A DNA stretch of 64,000 bases from Burkholderiales bacterium Ga0077543 (GTDB lineage: Bacteria; Pseudomonadota; Gammaproteobacteria; Burkholderiales; Burkholderiaceae_C). Made by a program: the position numbers and the translations under genes. Each line of letters starts with the position of its first letter. The first letter of the stretch is position 1. The DNA lies in contig LNET01000101.1 in the NCBI GenBank assembly GCA_001464055.1, positions 30,566 through 94,565 on the forward strand, in the 5' to 3' direction. This document shows positions 29,089-38,251 of this stretch, piece by piece. A model generated the notes under the pieces. It had not been told where the DNA came from, did not search any database, and saw only the letters and a list, made by a program, of their open reading frames with translations.

Positions 29089-30681
29089 TCAGTCCCGGCT
29101 CGGGGCTGTTGCCCGGGCCATGGCTTCGATCAGGTCGGCGGCGCGCAACGGGCCCGACCGACCGGTGGCCAGGTGCAGATCAGCAGCGTGCCCATGCCAC
29201 CAGCTCGCTGCGCAGGCCACGTCGTGCTGCTGCTGCAATCCTGCGCCATGGGCCGCACCCGCGGCCTGGGCCCACAGCCCGCCCAGCCACCCGGCGAGCA
29301 CGTCTCCCGTGCCCGCCGTGCCCAGAGCAGCGTTGCCGGTGGCATTGATGCAGGGCACCAAGCCGGGCGCGGCGATGACCGTGCCCGAGCCCTTGAGCAC
29401 GACGACCGCCTGAAACCGATCGGCCAAGGCCTGTGCCGCACCCAGACGGTCGGCTTGAACCCGCTCGCTGCACTGGCCCAAGAGGCGGGCCGCTTCCAGC
29501 GGATGCGGCGTCAGCACCGTTGCGAGTCCGCGGCCCATCCGCGCCTGCAAGGCGGCTTGCAGTCCGGTGTCGGCGGCTGTGCAGTTCAGGGCATCGGCGT
29601 CCAGTACCAGTCGGGCGGCATGTTCCAGCAGCGCGGGCAGGGCACTCGCAATGCTCGGCCCGCCGCCGCAGCCGGCCACGACAGTCGCTTGTGCCAAGGT
29701 CGATGGCAGCAGGCCTTCAGACGGCTTGCGCAGCATCGCTTCCGGGCGCCATGAAGGGGCCATGGCACCCTGCGGCGCCAGCGGGCAGGCCAGGACTCGG
29801 CCAGCGCCGGCCGCCAGTGCCGCACTCGAGGCCAGGATCAGCGCCCCGACCATGCCTTCGCTGCCCCCGATGAGCCAGACGTCGCCGAAGCGACCTTTGT
29901 GAGCGGCATGCGGCCGAGCCGTGATCCAGGGGCGGCCGGTCAGGCAGGCGGTCGGTGAACCTAGGGCCTGGCCCAGGTCGTTCCACCACAGCTCGCCAGC
30001 GTGGTCGCGCCCCTGCGCCGTCAGGCAGCCAGGCTTCAGGGTCAACAAGGCCAGTGTCGCATCGGCAAGCACAGCGTGGTCGCCCAGCAGGGCACCAGTG
30101 TCGGGGTGCAGGCCGCTGGGCAGGTCCACTGCCAGCGTGAAGGCCGGCAGACTGCACAAGAGGCGTATCGCCCCGGCCAAGGCGCCTTCGGGCTGGCGTT
30201 TGCCGCCAATGCCCAGCAAGGCGTCGATGGCCAGGTCCTGAGGACCGAGCCTGAACGTCTCGTTCGCATCGAAAGGCTGGATGTCGATGCCCGCACTGCT
30301 GGCCATGCGCAACGCCTGCTTCGCGTCCGCTGGCAGCCGCGCCGGGTCTGCCGCCAGCCTGACCGTGACGGCGTGACGCGCGCTGTGCAGCAGCCGAGCA
30401 GCCACGAGGCCATCACCGCCATTGTTGCCCGGGCCCGCCAGCACCAGGGTGCGCTGTGCATGCGGTGCAAGTGCCCGGCCCAGGCTGGCCAGCGCTTCGC
30501 CTGCACGAGCCATCAACGCAGGCTGCGGACGCGTTGCGGCGGCAGCCTCTTCAATGGAGCGTGATGCTGCCGTGTCGTACAGCGGCCATGGGCCGCAGCG
30601 CGGGTCGCGGCCAACGCGCAATGTCTGGCCAGCGCTGCAGCGCATTGGGGTCGGATGTGCGGCTGTCATGCCCGGGATCAT
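29089..30681 (-). CDS. nnr: Bifunctional NAD(P)H-hydrate epimerase / ADP-dependent dehydratase
   Basis: A fused NAD(P)H-hydrate repair enzyme of about 530 residues. The N-terminal YjeF_N epimerase domain has ASRSIEEAA, GPGNNGGDGLVAARLL and AVDLPSGLHPDTG. The C-terminal ribokinase-like dehydratase domain has LTPHPLEAARLL, VVVLKGSGTVIAAP and the anionic-hole motif GTAGTGDVLAG. It restores hydrated NADH/NADPH. The stop codon abuts the rnr stop with no gap, the genes being convergent. The first conserved residues begin near residue 34, so the true start may be somewhat downstream of 30681 or as given. Confidence 0.93.
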   Translation of the reverse strand: MIPGMTAAHPTPMRCSAGQTLRVGRDPRCGPWPLYDTAASRSIEEAAAATRPQPALMARAGEALASLGRALAPHAQRTLVLAGPGNNGGDGLVAARLLHSARHAVTVRLAADPARLPADAKQALRMASSAGIDIQPFDANETFRLGPQDLAIDALLGIGGKRQPEGALAGAIRLLCSLPAFTLAVDLPSGLHPDTGALLGDHAVLADATLALLTLKPGCLTAQGRDHAGELWWNDLGQALGSPTACLTGRPWITARPHAAHKGRFGDVWLIGGSEGMVGALILASSAALAAGAGRVLACPLAPQGAMAPSWRPEAMLRKPSEGLLPSTLAQATVVAGCGGGPSIASALPALLEHAARLVLDADALNCTAADTGLQAALQARMGRGLATVLTPHPLEAARLLGQCSERVQADRLGAAQALADRFQAVVVLKGSGTVIAAPGLVPCINATGNAALGTAGTGDVLAGWLGGLWAQAAGAAHGAGLQQQHDVACAASWWHGHAADLHLATGRSGPLRAADLIEAMARATAPSRD

Positions 30682-30704
30682 GCCCGTGCTTCAGCGCGCG
30701 TGCC

Positions 30705-31961
30705 TCAGCCCAGGCGCTTCGCGGCCAGGGGTCCGGCGTCGAAGGGCAGGGCATGCGACACGAGTTGTCGTGCCAGCAACTGTGCGGCTCCGCAGGCCAG
30801 CGCCCAGCCGAACGGACCGTGGCCCAGATTCAGCCACAGGCCAGGCACGCTGCAGGGCCCCACCACCGGCAAGCCGTCGGGCGCACGCACACGCGGGCCT
30901 TTCCAGTGGTGGGCTTCGCGCGTGACGGCGCAGCCAGGAAAGGCGCGTTCCAACGCGCCGTACAGTTGCTGCAACACCGCCTGCGGCAAGTCCTGCGTCG
31001 ACCCGCCGAGCTGAGTAACCCCGGTGGCGCGGACGCGCTGGCCGAGCCGGGTGATGACGATGCCACTGCTGGCGTCGACCACGGCTGCGCGTGGCCCGAC
31101 AGGAGCATGGCCGTCGAGATGGCTCAGCGGCGCGGTGAGCGTATGGCCCCAGGTCGTCAGCAGCGGCAGGCGCAGTCTGGCTGTTGCCAGCAGGTCGCGG
31201 CTGCCCATGCCGGCGCAGACGACGATGGCATCAAAGGGCTGCGCCTGTCCGGCAGTGGGCACCAGGCTGGGCGACGAGCCTCCACGCAGCGCGGTGATCT
31301 CGGTGTCGAACAGGAAGCGCGCGCCGAGCTTTTGTGCATGTGTCTTGAGCAGATGGGCCAGTTGCCGTCCGTTGCCGACCATGCCCGATGGCAGCTGAAC
31401 GGCCCCCCGGAGCGGCCAGTCGCCGGCCAGGGCCGGTTCCAGTGCCCTTGCGGCCTCGGCGTCGAGCAGTTTCAGTCCCTGGGCCAGGCCGCTGGTTTCG
31501 GCCAGTGCCGCGCGCACCTGCGCCACCTGCCGTTCCTCAGCCAGCAGCACGAGTCCGCCGGATTGCTGTTCATAGGCCAGGTTCAGCTGCAGGGTGAGCT
31601 CGCCCACGCGCTGCCTGCTGGCATGGGCCAGCGCCTGCAGGGCCGACCAGCGCGGTGTCCCTGGTGTCAGCTTGCCAGCCCGCCACAGCTGCCACAAGCG
31701 GGGGGCATGGGCCAGGACCCCTGTCAGGCTGGCGCGGATGCTGCCGTCGGGTCTGACCCAGTGGGCCAGCCGCTGCCGCTGCAGGCCGGGAACACCCCAG
31801 GGCAGCGGCGCGCAGGCTGCGAGCAGGCCGGTCTGGGCGAAGCTGCCCTCGGCAGCCACACTGCCACGTCGTTCGAAGACCGTGACCTCATGATGTTGCG
31901 AGGCCAGTTCGTAGGCCGTTGCGACCCCGGCAAAACCGGCACCGACGATCGCGACCTTCAC
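30705..31961 (-). CDS. FAD-dependent oxidoreductase, DadA-like D-amino acid dehydrogenase
   Basis: A 418-residue flavoprotein of the DAO family. The N-terminal dinucleotide-binding fold is KVAIVGAGFAGVATAYELA ending in an acidic FERR; other DadA-type features are a middle substrate domain with LDAEAARALEPAL and a C-terminal GLPVVGP...LWLNLGHGPFGWALA. These enzymes deaminate D-amino acids (DadA) at the inner face of the membrane and pass electrons to quinones; substrate is not certain here. The start is inferred as GTG 31961 (VKVAIVGAG), since the frame is open far upstream into the rpsB leader. It is 23 bases from nnr on the same strand. Confidence 0.82.
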   Translation of the reverse strand: MKVAIVGAGFAGVATAYELASQHHEVTVFERRGSVAAEGSFAQTGLLAACAPLPWGVPGLQRQRLAHWVRPDGSIRASLTGVLAHAPRLWQLWRAGKLTPGTPRWSALQALAHASRQRVGELTLQLNLAYEQQSGGLVLLAEERQVAQVRAALAETSGLAQGLKLLDAEAARALEPALAGDWPLRGAVQLPSGMVGNGRQLAHLLKTHAQKLGARFLFDTEITALRGGSSPSLVPTAGQAQPFDAIVVCAGMGSRDLLATARLRLPLLTTWGHTLTAPLSHLDGHAPVGPRAAVVDASSGIVITRLGQRVRATGVTQLGGSTQDLPQAVLQQLYGALERAFPGCAVTREAHHWKGPRVRAPDGLPVVGPCSVPGLWLNLGHGPFGWALACGAAQLLARQLVSHALPFDAGPLAAKRLG

Positions 31962-32106
31962 GACCCGCCCTCGGCGCGTGCTAAACTCATTGGGTTTTCC
32001 CGAGCCATGCTGGCAAATAGCTGCTGTTCTGCTGTTCTGCGCTGGTCTGCGCCCCGGGACGAACAAATCGCGAACCCGACCGAACCAAGGTGTCGCCCCT
32101 TTCAGC

Positions 32107-32150
32107 ACGAAACGCCCAACGGGCCGTTTCGTCTCAACCCAGCCGGGTTG
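32107..32150 (+). promoter_or_regulatory. Two hairpins in the rpsB leader
   Basis: ACGAAACG (32107-32114) pairs with CGTTTCGT (32125-32132) around an inner CCC/GGG with a three-base loop and one bulged C. Directly after it CAACCC (32135-32140) pairs with GGGTTG (32145-32150) around AGCC. Neither is followed by a T-tract, so they are not ordinary terminators. They lie 54-97 bases before the rpsB start. In gammaproteobacteria the rpsB leader is bound by S2 for feedback; whether these hairpins do that is inference. Confidence 0.4.
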
Positions 32151-32203
32151 TCGAGGGTCGATGAAGCGGCGGGATTCTAGACCTAACCTTCGGAGTTAAT
32201 TCC

Positions 32204-32947
32204 ATGTCTGTCTCCATGCGTGAAATGCTGGAAGCGGGTGTCCATTTCGGACACCAGACCCGCTTCTGGAACCCCAAGATGGCCCCGTACATCTACGGCC
32301 ATCGCAACAAGATCCACATCATCAACCTCGAGAAGACGCAGCCGCTCTTCAACGATGCGATGAAATTCGTGCGCCAGCTGGCTGCTCGCCGCGGCACGAT
32401 CCTGATGATCGGCACCAAGCGCCAGGCGCGCGAGGTCATTGCACTGGAAGCCCAGCGCTGTGGCATGCCCTACGTCGACCAGCGCTGGCTTGGCGGCATG
32501 ATGACCAACTTCAAGACCGTCAAAGGGTCGCTGAAGAAGCTCAAGGACATGCAGGCCACCAAGGACAGCGGCACCGACGCGATGATCAAGAAGGAAGCGC
32601 TGCTTTTCGAACGCGACCTGATCAAGCTCGAGAAAGACATCGGCGGCATCCAGGACATGAACGCCCTGCCTGACGCCATGTTCGTGATCGACGTCGGTTA
32701 CCACAAGATTGCCGTGGCAGAAGCCAAGAAGCTGGGCATCCCCGTGATCGGCATCGTCGACACCAACCACTCGCCCATCGGCATCGACTACGTCATCCCC
32801 GGCAATGACGACTCGGCCAAGGCCGTGGCCCTGTACGCCAGGTCGGTAGCCGACGCCGTGCTCGAGGGCAAGGCCAGCGCAACGAATGAAGTCGTGCACG
32901 CTGCCGCCACTGGCAGCGACGAGTTCGTCGAAGTCAGCGAAGCCTGA
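32204..32947 (+). CDS. rpsB: 30S ribosomal protein S2
   Basis: A 247-residue S2 with the characteristic [22 protein letters not shown] start, [21 protein letters not shown] and [19 protein letters not shown]. The ATG at 32204 is preceded by CGGAGT. It opens the conserved rpsB-tsf-pyrH-frr-uppS-cdsA-ispC-rseP-bamA-skp-lpx run. A TAAACT at 31982 might be part of its promoter, but the -35 is unclear. Confidence 0.98.
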   Translation: MSVSMREMLEAGVHFGHQTRFWNPKMAPYIYGHRNKIHIINLEKTQPLFNDAMKFVRQLAARRGTILMIGTKRQAREVIALEAQRCGMPYVDQRWLGGMMTNFKTVKGSLKKLKDMQATKDSGTDAMIKKEALLFERDLIKLEKDIGGIQDMNALPDAMFVIDVGYHKIAVAEAKKLGIPVIGIVDTNHSPIGIDYVIPGNDDSAKAVALYARSVADAVLEGKASATNEVVHAAATGSDEFVEVSEA

Positions 32948-33038
32948 TAACGGGCGGGCAGGAGCCCGCGCCGCTTTTGATTCACCCCCTGCAAGCGGCC
33001 ATCTCAGGCCGCTTGCTTCCGTACGGAGAATACTCAGC

Positions 33039-33929
33039 ATGCCCGCAATCACCGCAAGCCTGGTGGCCGAACTGCGCGCCAAGACAGACGCGCCCATGAT
33101 GGAATGCAAGAAGGCCCTGACCGAGGCCGAAGGCGACATCGCTCGCGCCGAAGAGATCCTTCGCGTCAAGCTCGGCAACAAGGCTGGGAAGGCCGCGTCG
33201 CGCGTCACTGCCGAAGGCGTGATCGCAGCCACCGTGAATGGCAGTACCGGGGCCATCGTCGAAGTCAACTGCGAAACCGACTTCGTCACCAAGAACGACT
33301 CCTTCCTGGCGCTGGTGAAGTCCTGTGCCGAACTCATTGCCAGCCACGATCCGGCTGACGTGGCGGCACTGTCGGCACTGCCGCTGTCCCAGGACGGTTT
33401 CGGCCCGACGGTGGAAGACGTGCGCAAGGGCTTGATCGGCAAGATTGGCGAGAACATGGCCATCCGCCGCTTCAAGCGCTACGCAGGCGGTGGCCAGCTG
33501 GCCAGCTACCTGCACGGCACCCGAATCGGCGTGCTCGTCGAGTTCACCGGTGACGAAGTGGCTGCCAAGGACGTGGCCATGCATGTGGCTGCGATGAAGC
33601 CCAAGGCGCTGGCCACCAGCGATGTGCCAGCCGAGCTGATCGAGATCGAGCGCCGGGTGGCGGCCGAGAAGGCAGCGGAAAGCGGCAAGCCGGCCGAGAT
33701 CGTTGCCAAGATGGTGGACGGCTCGGTGCAGAAGTTCCTGAAGGAGGTCTCGTTGCTGAACCAGACCTTCGTGAAGAACGACAAGCAGACCGTGGAACAG
33801 ATGCTGAAGGAGAAGGCCACGAAGGTGGCTGGTTTCACGCTGTACGTGGTGGGCGAAGGCATCGAGAAGAAGGTCGACGACTTCGCTGCCGAGGTTGCAG
33901 CCCAGGTCGCAGCAGCCAAGGCGCAGTGA
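33039..33929 (+). CDS. tsf: Elongation factor Ts
   Basis: A 296-residue nucleotide exchange factor for EF-Tu. The N-terminal UBA-like motif is [16 protein letters not shown], followed by the core TDFV ([13 protein letters not shown]) and [12 protein letters not shown]. Start ATG 33039 with CGGAGA upstream; the longer frame from 32886 overlaps rpsB and is not conserved. It follows rpsB with a 92-base gap. Confidence 0.98.
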   Translation: MPAITASLVAELRAKTDAPMMECKKALTEAEGDIARAEEILRVKLGNKAGKAASRVTAEGVIAATVNGSTGAIVEVNCETDFVTKNDSFLALVKSCAELIASHDPADVAALSALPLSQDGFGPTVEDVRKGLIGKIGENMAIRRFKRYAGGGQLASYLHGTRIGVLVEFTGDEVAAKDVAMHVAAMKPKALATSDVPAELIEIERRVAAEKAAESGKPAEIVAKMVDGSVQKFLKEVSLLNQTFVKNDKQTVEQMLKEKATKVAGFTLYVVGEGIEKKVDDFAAEVAAQVAAAKAQ

Positions 33930-34047
33930 ATGTTCGGGCCCCCATCTGGCGGGCCTGGCGTAAAGGTCTGTTGACGAGGTCGGGCGCTGTGTGCCCAGCC
34001 TTACACTCCTGCACACTCCTGTTCTCCATTCGACGAGGCCGCTACTG

Positions 34048-34758
34048 ATGCCCGCATACAAGCGCATCCTGCTCAAGCTATCCGGCGAAGCCCTCATGGG
34101 CGACGACGCCTACGGCATCAACCGTTCCACCATCGTCCGGATGGTGCAAGAGGTGCAGGAAGTGACCCGGCTGGGCTGCGAGGTTGCGGTGGTCATCGGC
34201 GGCGGCAACATCTTCCGGGGTGTGGCCGGAGGTGCCGTGGGTATGGACCGCGCCACTGCCGACTACATGGGCATGCTCGCCACGGTCATGAATTCTCTGG
34301 CCCTGGCCGACACCATGCGCCAGGAAGGCATGACCGCTCGGGTGATGTCCGCCATCAGCATCGAGCAGGTGGTCGAGCCTTACGTTCGACCAAAGGCGTT
34401 GCAGTACCTGGAGGAAGGCAAGGTCGTGATCTTCGCCGCCGGTACGGGCAACCCCTTCTTTACCACCGACACGGCCGCTGCCCTGCGCGGTGCCGAGATC
34501 GGCGCGCAGATCGTCCTGAAGGCCACCAAGGTCGACGGCGTCTACAGCGCCGACCCCAAGAAAGACCCCCACGCGACGCGTTACTCGACGATCAGCTTCG
34601 ACGAGGCGATTTCGCGCAATCTGCAGGTCATGGACGCCACGGCCTTTGCGCTGTGCCGCGACCAGCGACTGCCCATCAAGGTGTTCAGCATCTTCAAGGC
34701 TGGCGCGCTCAAGCGCGTCGTGATGGGCGACGACGAAGGCACCCTGGTCCACGTTTGA
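34048..34758 (+). CDS. pyrH: UMP kinase
   Basis: A 236-residue amino-acid-kinase-fold enzyme: N-terminal [24 protein letters not shown], and [16 protein letters not shown] are diagnostic for PyrH. It phosphorylates UMP to UDP, is a hexamer and is typically activated by GTP and inhibited by UTP. Start ATG 34048 is chosen over an in-frame start at 33991. The 118-base gap after tsf contains no supported feature. Confidence 0.98.
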   Translation: MPAYKRILLKLSGEALMGDDAYGINRSTIVRMVQEVQEVTRLGCEVAVVIGGGNIFRGVAGGAVGMDRATADYMGMLATVMNSLALADTMRQEGMTARVMSAISIEQVVEPYVRPKALQYLEEGKVVIFAAGTGNPFFTTDTAAALRGAEIGAQIVLKATKVDGVYSADPKKDPHATRYSTISFDEAISRNLQVMDATAFALCRDQRLPIKVFSIFKAGALKRVVMGDDEGTLVHV

Positions 34759-34774
34759 GGAGACTGCCACGGTC

Positions 34775-35335
34775 ATGAGCATTCCTGACATCAAGAAGAC
34801 CGCCGAACAGAAGATGGGCAAGTCCATCGAGGCGTTCAAGAACGAACTCCACAAGATCCGCACGGGCCGTGCCCACCCCGGCCTGCTCGATCAGGTGCAG
34901 GTGGACTACTACGGTTCGATGGTGCCGATCAGCCAGGTCGCCAACGTCTCGCTGCTCGATGCCCGCACCATCAGCGTCCAGCCCTGGGAAAAGGGCCTGG
35001 GCCCGAAGATCGAGAAGGCCATCCGCGAATCCGACCTCGGCCTGAACCCTTCGTCCCAGGGAGACCTGCTGCGAGTGCCCATGCCGGGTCTGACCGAAGA
35101 ACGCCGGCGTGAGCTGACCAAGGTCGTGCGCAATGCCGGGGAGGACGCCAAGATCGCTGTCCGAGGCGTGCGTCGCGAGGCCAACGAGCAACTCAAAAAG
35201 CTGCTCAAGGACAAGCTGGCCGCCGAAGACGACGAGCGTCGCGCCCAGGACGAGGTCCAGCGCCTGACCGATCGCACCATCGCCGAGATCGACAAGCTCG
35301 TGCAGGGCAAAGAAGCGGAAGTGATGGCGGTCTGA
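34775..35335 (+). CDS. frr: Ribosome recycling factor
   Basis: A 186-residue RRF with the conserved [24 protein letters not shown] and [15 protein letters not shown] segments and a two-domain helical layout. With EF-G it splits the post-termination ribosome. It lies 16 bases after pyrH with ATG 34775. Confidence 0.98.
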   Translation: MSIPDIKKTAEQKMGKSIEAFKNELHKIRTGRAHPGLLDQVQVDYYGSMVPISQVANVSLLDARTISVQPWEKGLGPKIEKAIRESDLGLNPSSQGDLLRVPMPGLTEERRRELTKVVRNAGEDAKIAVRGVRREANEQLKKLLKDKLAAEDDERRAQDEVQRLTDRTIAEIDKLVQGKEAEVMAV

Positions 35336-35349
35336 CCACGCCGTTGTCC

Positions 35350-36105
35350 ATGCCTGCGAACTCGATGCTCCCTCACGACCCGCGCGGCGAAGGCGTGCCC
35401 CGCCACGTGGCCGTGGTGATGGATGGCAACGGCCGCTGGGCGCGGCAGCGCTACATGCCGCGCTTCTTCGGCCACAAGCAGGGTGTCGACGCGCTGGTGC
35501 GGGCCGTCAATGCCTTCGCCGACCGCGGCGTGCAGTACCTGACGGTGTTCGCGTTCTCGTCCGAGAACTGGAAGCGGCCCACCGAAGAGGTGTCGGGGCT
35601 GATGAGCCTGGTGCTCGTGGCGGTTTCGAAGTACCTCACCAAGATGGCAGGCGATGGTGTGCGCATCCGCATCATCGGCGACCGCTCGGCAGTGTCAGAC
35701 AAACTGCGCGCTGCCTGGGAGCATGCCGAGCAGCTGACGGAACACAACACCCGCATCACGCTGTCAGTGGCCTTCAACTACGGCGGCCGCTGGGACGTGG
35801 TGCAAGCCTGTCGTCGCGCCCTTGCCGATGGCGTGCGACCCGAGGATTTCGACGAGCAGTTCCTTTCGCGACAGCTGGCGCTGAGTTTCGCCCCCGACCC
35901 GGACCTCTTCATCCGCACCGGCGGCGAGATGCGCATGAGCAACTTCCTGCTCTGGCAGGCGGCCTACGCCGAACTCTTCTTCACGGAATGCCTGTGGCCC
36001 GACTTCGGAGAGGCCGAGATCGATGCTGCCCTGCTGGCCTATGCGCAACGTGACCGCCGCTTCGGTGGCATACGTGCACCGGAAGTCGTGCCTGCGGGTG
36101 CCTGA
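35350..36105 (+). CDS. uppS: Di-trans,poly-cis-undecaprenyl-diphosphate synthase (UppS)
   Basis: A cis-prenyltransferase of 251 residues. The catalytic region is VAVVMDGNGRWARQR (Asp/Asn with the pyrophosphate-binding Arg), then FSSENWKRP, and the C-terminal RTGGEMRMSNFLLWQ and LWPDF. It condenses isopentenyl units onto farnesyl diphosphate to give the undecaprenyl carrier for cell-wall and LPS synthesis. ATG 35350 is used; TTG 35344 precedes it by two codons. Confidence 0.97.
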   Translation: MPANSMLPHDPRGEGVPRHVAVVMDGNGRWARQRYMPRFFGHKQGVDALVRAVNAFADRGVQYLTVFAFSSENWKRPTEEVSGLMSLVLVAVSKYLTKMAGDGVRIRIIGDRSAVSDKLRAAWEHAEQLTEHNTRITLSVAFNYGGRWDVVQACRRALADGVRPEDFDEQFLSRQLALSFAPDPDLFIRTGGEMRMSNFLLWQAAYAELFFTECLWPDFGEAEIDAALLAYAQRDRRFGGIRAPEVVPAGA

Positions 36106-36185
36106 GATGGCTGCGCCGCGCGGGGCCCAGCGAGGTGCCGGTCGGCCAATCCGGTCGGTGGGTCGAACCCGGTGGAACTGAGAAG

Positions 36186-37028
36186 ATGCTGTTGCCCCGC
36201 ATCTTCACTGCCGCAGCGCTGGTCTTGCTGATACTCGCCAGCCTGGCGCAAACCAGTCTCTGGCCGTTCGCGCTGCTGACATTGGTACTCGTTGCTGCCG
36301 CCGGCTGGGAGTGGGGTCGGCTGAACCAGGTCGGCGGCCGGGTCTCGGTGATGTTCGGCCTGGCCGTCGGTGCCGCTGGCCTGGCCACCTTGTCCAGTTC
36401 CTGGGGGGTGCACGCACCGCCGGGGCTGTGGTGGACCGCCGTCTTGCTGTGGGCACTGGGTGGCAGCCTGGCGCTGCGCAGCGGGCCCACGGCCTGGCCG
36501 CGGCTGCCGCGCGTGGCGCGCTGCCTGCTCGGGCTGGTGGGGCTTTGGGCGGCCTGGCTGGCATTGGCCAATGCGCAGGTGCTCGGCATCAATTTCCTGC
36601 TGTCGATGCTGTGCCTGGTCTGGATGGCCGACGTGGCGGCTTACTTTGGCGGGCGCAGCTTTGGCAGACGCAAGCTGGCTCCGACCATCAGCCCGGGCAA
36701 GAGTTGGGAGGGCGTCTGGTCAGGTTTCGCCGGCGTGCTCTTGCTGGCCCTGGCCTGGCTGGCCATCGACCGCCAGTTCGAGGTCGACAGCCACAGTCTT
36801 TACACCCGGCTTCAGCAGGGCCTGGGCTGGGGCGGCATGCTCCTGGCCCTGGCCTGGCTGTCGGCCTTCAGCGTTGTGGGTGATCTGCTGGAATCGCTGG
36901 TGAAGCGGGCTGCCGGGGCGAAGGACAGCAGCCGCCTGTTGCCCGGCCACGGTGGTGTGCTCGACCGGGTCGACGCACTTCTGCCCGTGCTGCCGCTGGC
37001 GCTGGCCTTGACTTCCCTGAGCACATGA
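36186..37028 (+). CDS. cdsA: Phosphatidate cytidylyltransferase CdsA
   Basis: An integral membrane enzyme of 280 residues with about eight hydrophobic segments and the CDP-alcohol-synthase signature (S-x-VGD-x-x-ES-x-x-KR-x-x-x-x-KD): SVVGDLLESLVKRAAGAKD, followed by LPGHGGVLDR. It makes CDP-diacylglycerol from phosphatidate and CTP, the branch point for phospholipids. The start ATG 36186 is inferred, since the frame is open upstream. Its stop overlaps ispC (ATGA at 37025-37028). Confidence 0.95.
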   Translation: MLLPRIFTAAALVLLILASLAQTSLWPFALLTLVLVAAAGWEWGRLNQVGGRVSVMFGLAVGAAGLATLSSSWGVHAPPGLWWTAVLLWALGGSLALRSGPTAWPRLPRVARCLLGLVGLWAAWLALANAQVLGINFLLSMLCLVWMADVAAYFGGRSFGRRKLAPTISPGKSWEGVWSGFAGVLLLALAWLAIDRQFEVDSHSLYTRLQQGLGWGGMLLALAWLSAFSVVGDLLESLVKRAAGAKDSSRLLPGHGGVLDRVDALLPVLPLALALTSLST

Positions 37029-38251
37029 TGAACGTTGTTCCCACCACAAACCAACTCCGCGCCGCCCGGCCCTTGCGCCTGGCCGTGCTCGGTTCCACGG
37101 GGTCGATCGGTGCGAGCACGCTGGATGTGGTCGCGCGACACCCCGAACGTTTCGAAGTCGTCGGGCTCACGGCCCACTCACGGGTCGATGTGCTGCTGAA
37201 GCAGTGCCTGCTTTTCAGGCCGCGCGTGGCCGTGCTGCCCACCGAAGCCCGTGCGCAGGCCCTTCGCAGTGCGCTGGCCGAGCATTCCGTCCGCACCGAG
37301 GTACAGGTCGGGCCCCAGGCCCTGTGCGACCTGGCGGGCAGCCCCGACGTCGACAGCGTCATGGCGGCCATCGTCGGCGCGGCCGGGCTGCCGCCGTGCC
37401 TGGCTGCAGCAAGAGCCGGCAAGCGCCTGCTGCTGGCGAACAAGGAGGCCCTGGTCGTGGGTGCCGACCTGTTCATGCAGGCCGTGAAGGACGGTGGCGC
37501 TACCTTGCTGCCCATCGACAGCGAGCATTCCGCGATCTTCCAGTGCCTGCCTGAAGACCGAAGCCGGTGGGCCGAACGCATCGACCACATCATCCTGACC
37601 GCCAGCGGGGGCCCGTTTCGCCAGCGCGACCCGGCCAGCTTCCACGCCATCACGCCAGCCCAGGCCGTGGCCCACCCGAACTGGGTCATGGGACAGAAGA
37701 TCTCGGTGGATTCGGCCACGATGATGAACAAGGCCCTGGAGGTCATCGAGGCACGCTGGCTGTTCGATCTGGCTCCAGAACAGATCCGCGTGGTGCTGCA
37801 CCCTCAGAGCATCATCCATTCGATGGTGGTTTGCCGAGACGCTTCTGTACTGGCGCAACTGGGCACACCCGACATGAAAGTTCCCATCGCCTACGGCTTG
37901 TCGTTTCCGGACCGCGTCGAGTCGGGTGCGCAGCGCCTGGACTTCCTGAAGCTGCAGGCCCTGACCTTCGAGCCGCCCGACCCGGCCCGGTTCCCAGGCT
38001 TGCAACTGGCCTACGACGCGCTGGCCGCGCCCAGCGGCAGCACGGCCGTGCTGAATGCCGCGAACGAAGAGGCCGTGGCTGCATTCCTGTCTGGGCGCAT
38101 CTCATTCCCCGACATTCATCGGGTGAACGCCGACACGGTGGAATCCTTCGTGTCGCGGCTGGGCCCGGCGCGGCTGCTGGACGACGTGCTGGACATCGAC
38201 ATCCGCGCCCGCGCCCAGGCCCGACAGCGCATCGAGGAGCTCGCCGCGTGA
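37025..38251 (+). CDS. ispC: 1-deoxy-D-xylulose 5-phosphate reductoisomerase (Dxr)
   Basis: A 408-residue NADPH-dependent enzyme. The Rossmann motif is AVLGSTGSIGASTLDV; LLLANKEALVVG and IDSEHSAIFQCL hold the metal and substrate-binding residues; SVDSATMMNK follows. It converts DXP to MEP, the committed step of the pathway that ispG (13.7 kb) completes. ATG 37025 overlaps the cdsA stop and its own stop overlaps the GTG of rseP. Confidence 0.97.
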   Translation: MMNVVPTTNQLRAARPLRLAVLGSTGSIGASTLDVVARHPERFEVVGLTAHSRVDVLLKQCLLFRPRVAVLPTEARAQALRSALAEHSVRTEVQVGPQALCDLAGSPDVDSVMAAIVGAAGLPPCLAAARAGKRLLLANKEALVVGADLFMQAVKDGGATLLPIDSEHSAIFQCLPEDRSRWAERIDHIILTASGGPFRQRDPASFHAITPAQAVAHPNWVMGQKISVDSATMMNKALEVIEARWLFDLAPEQIRVVLHPQSIIHSMVVCRDASVLAQLGTPDMKVPIAYGLSFPDRVESGAQRLDFLKLQALTFEPPDPARFPGLQLAYDALAAPSGSTAVLNAANEEAVAAFLSGRISFPDIHRVNADTVESFVSRLGPARLLDDVLDIDIRARAQARQRIEELAA

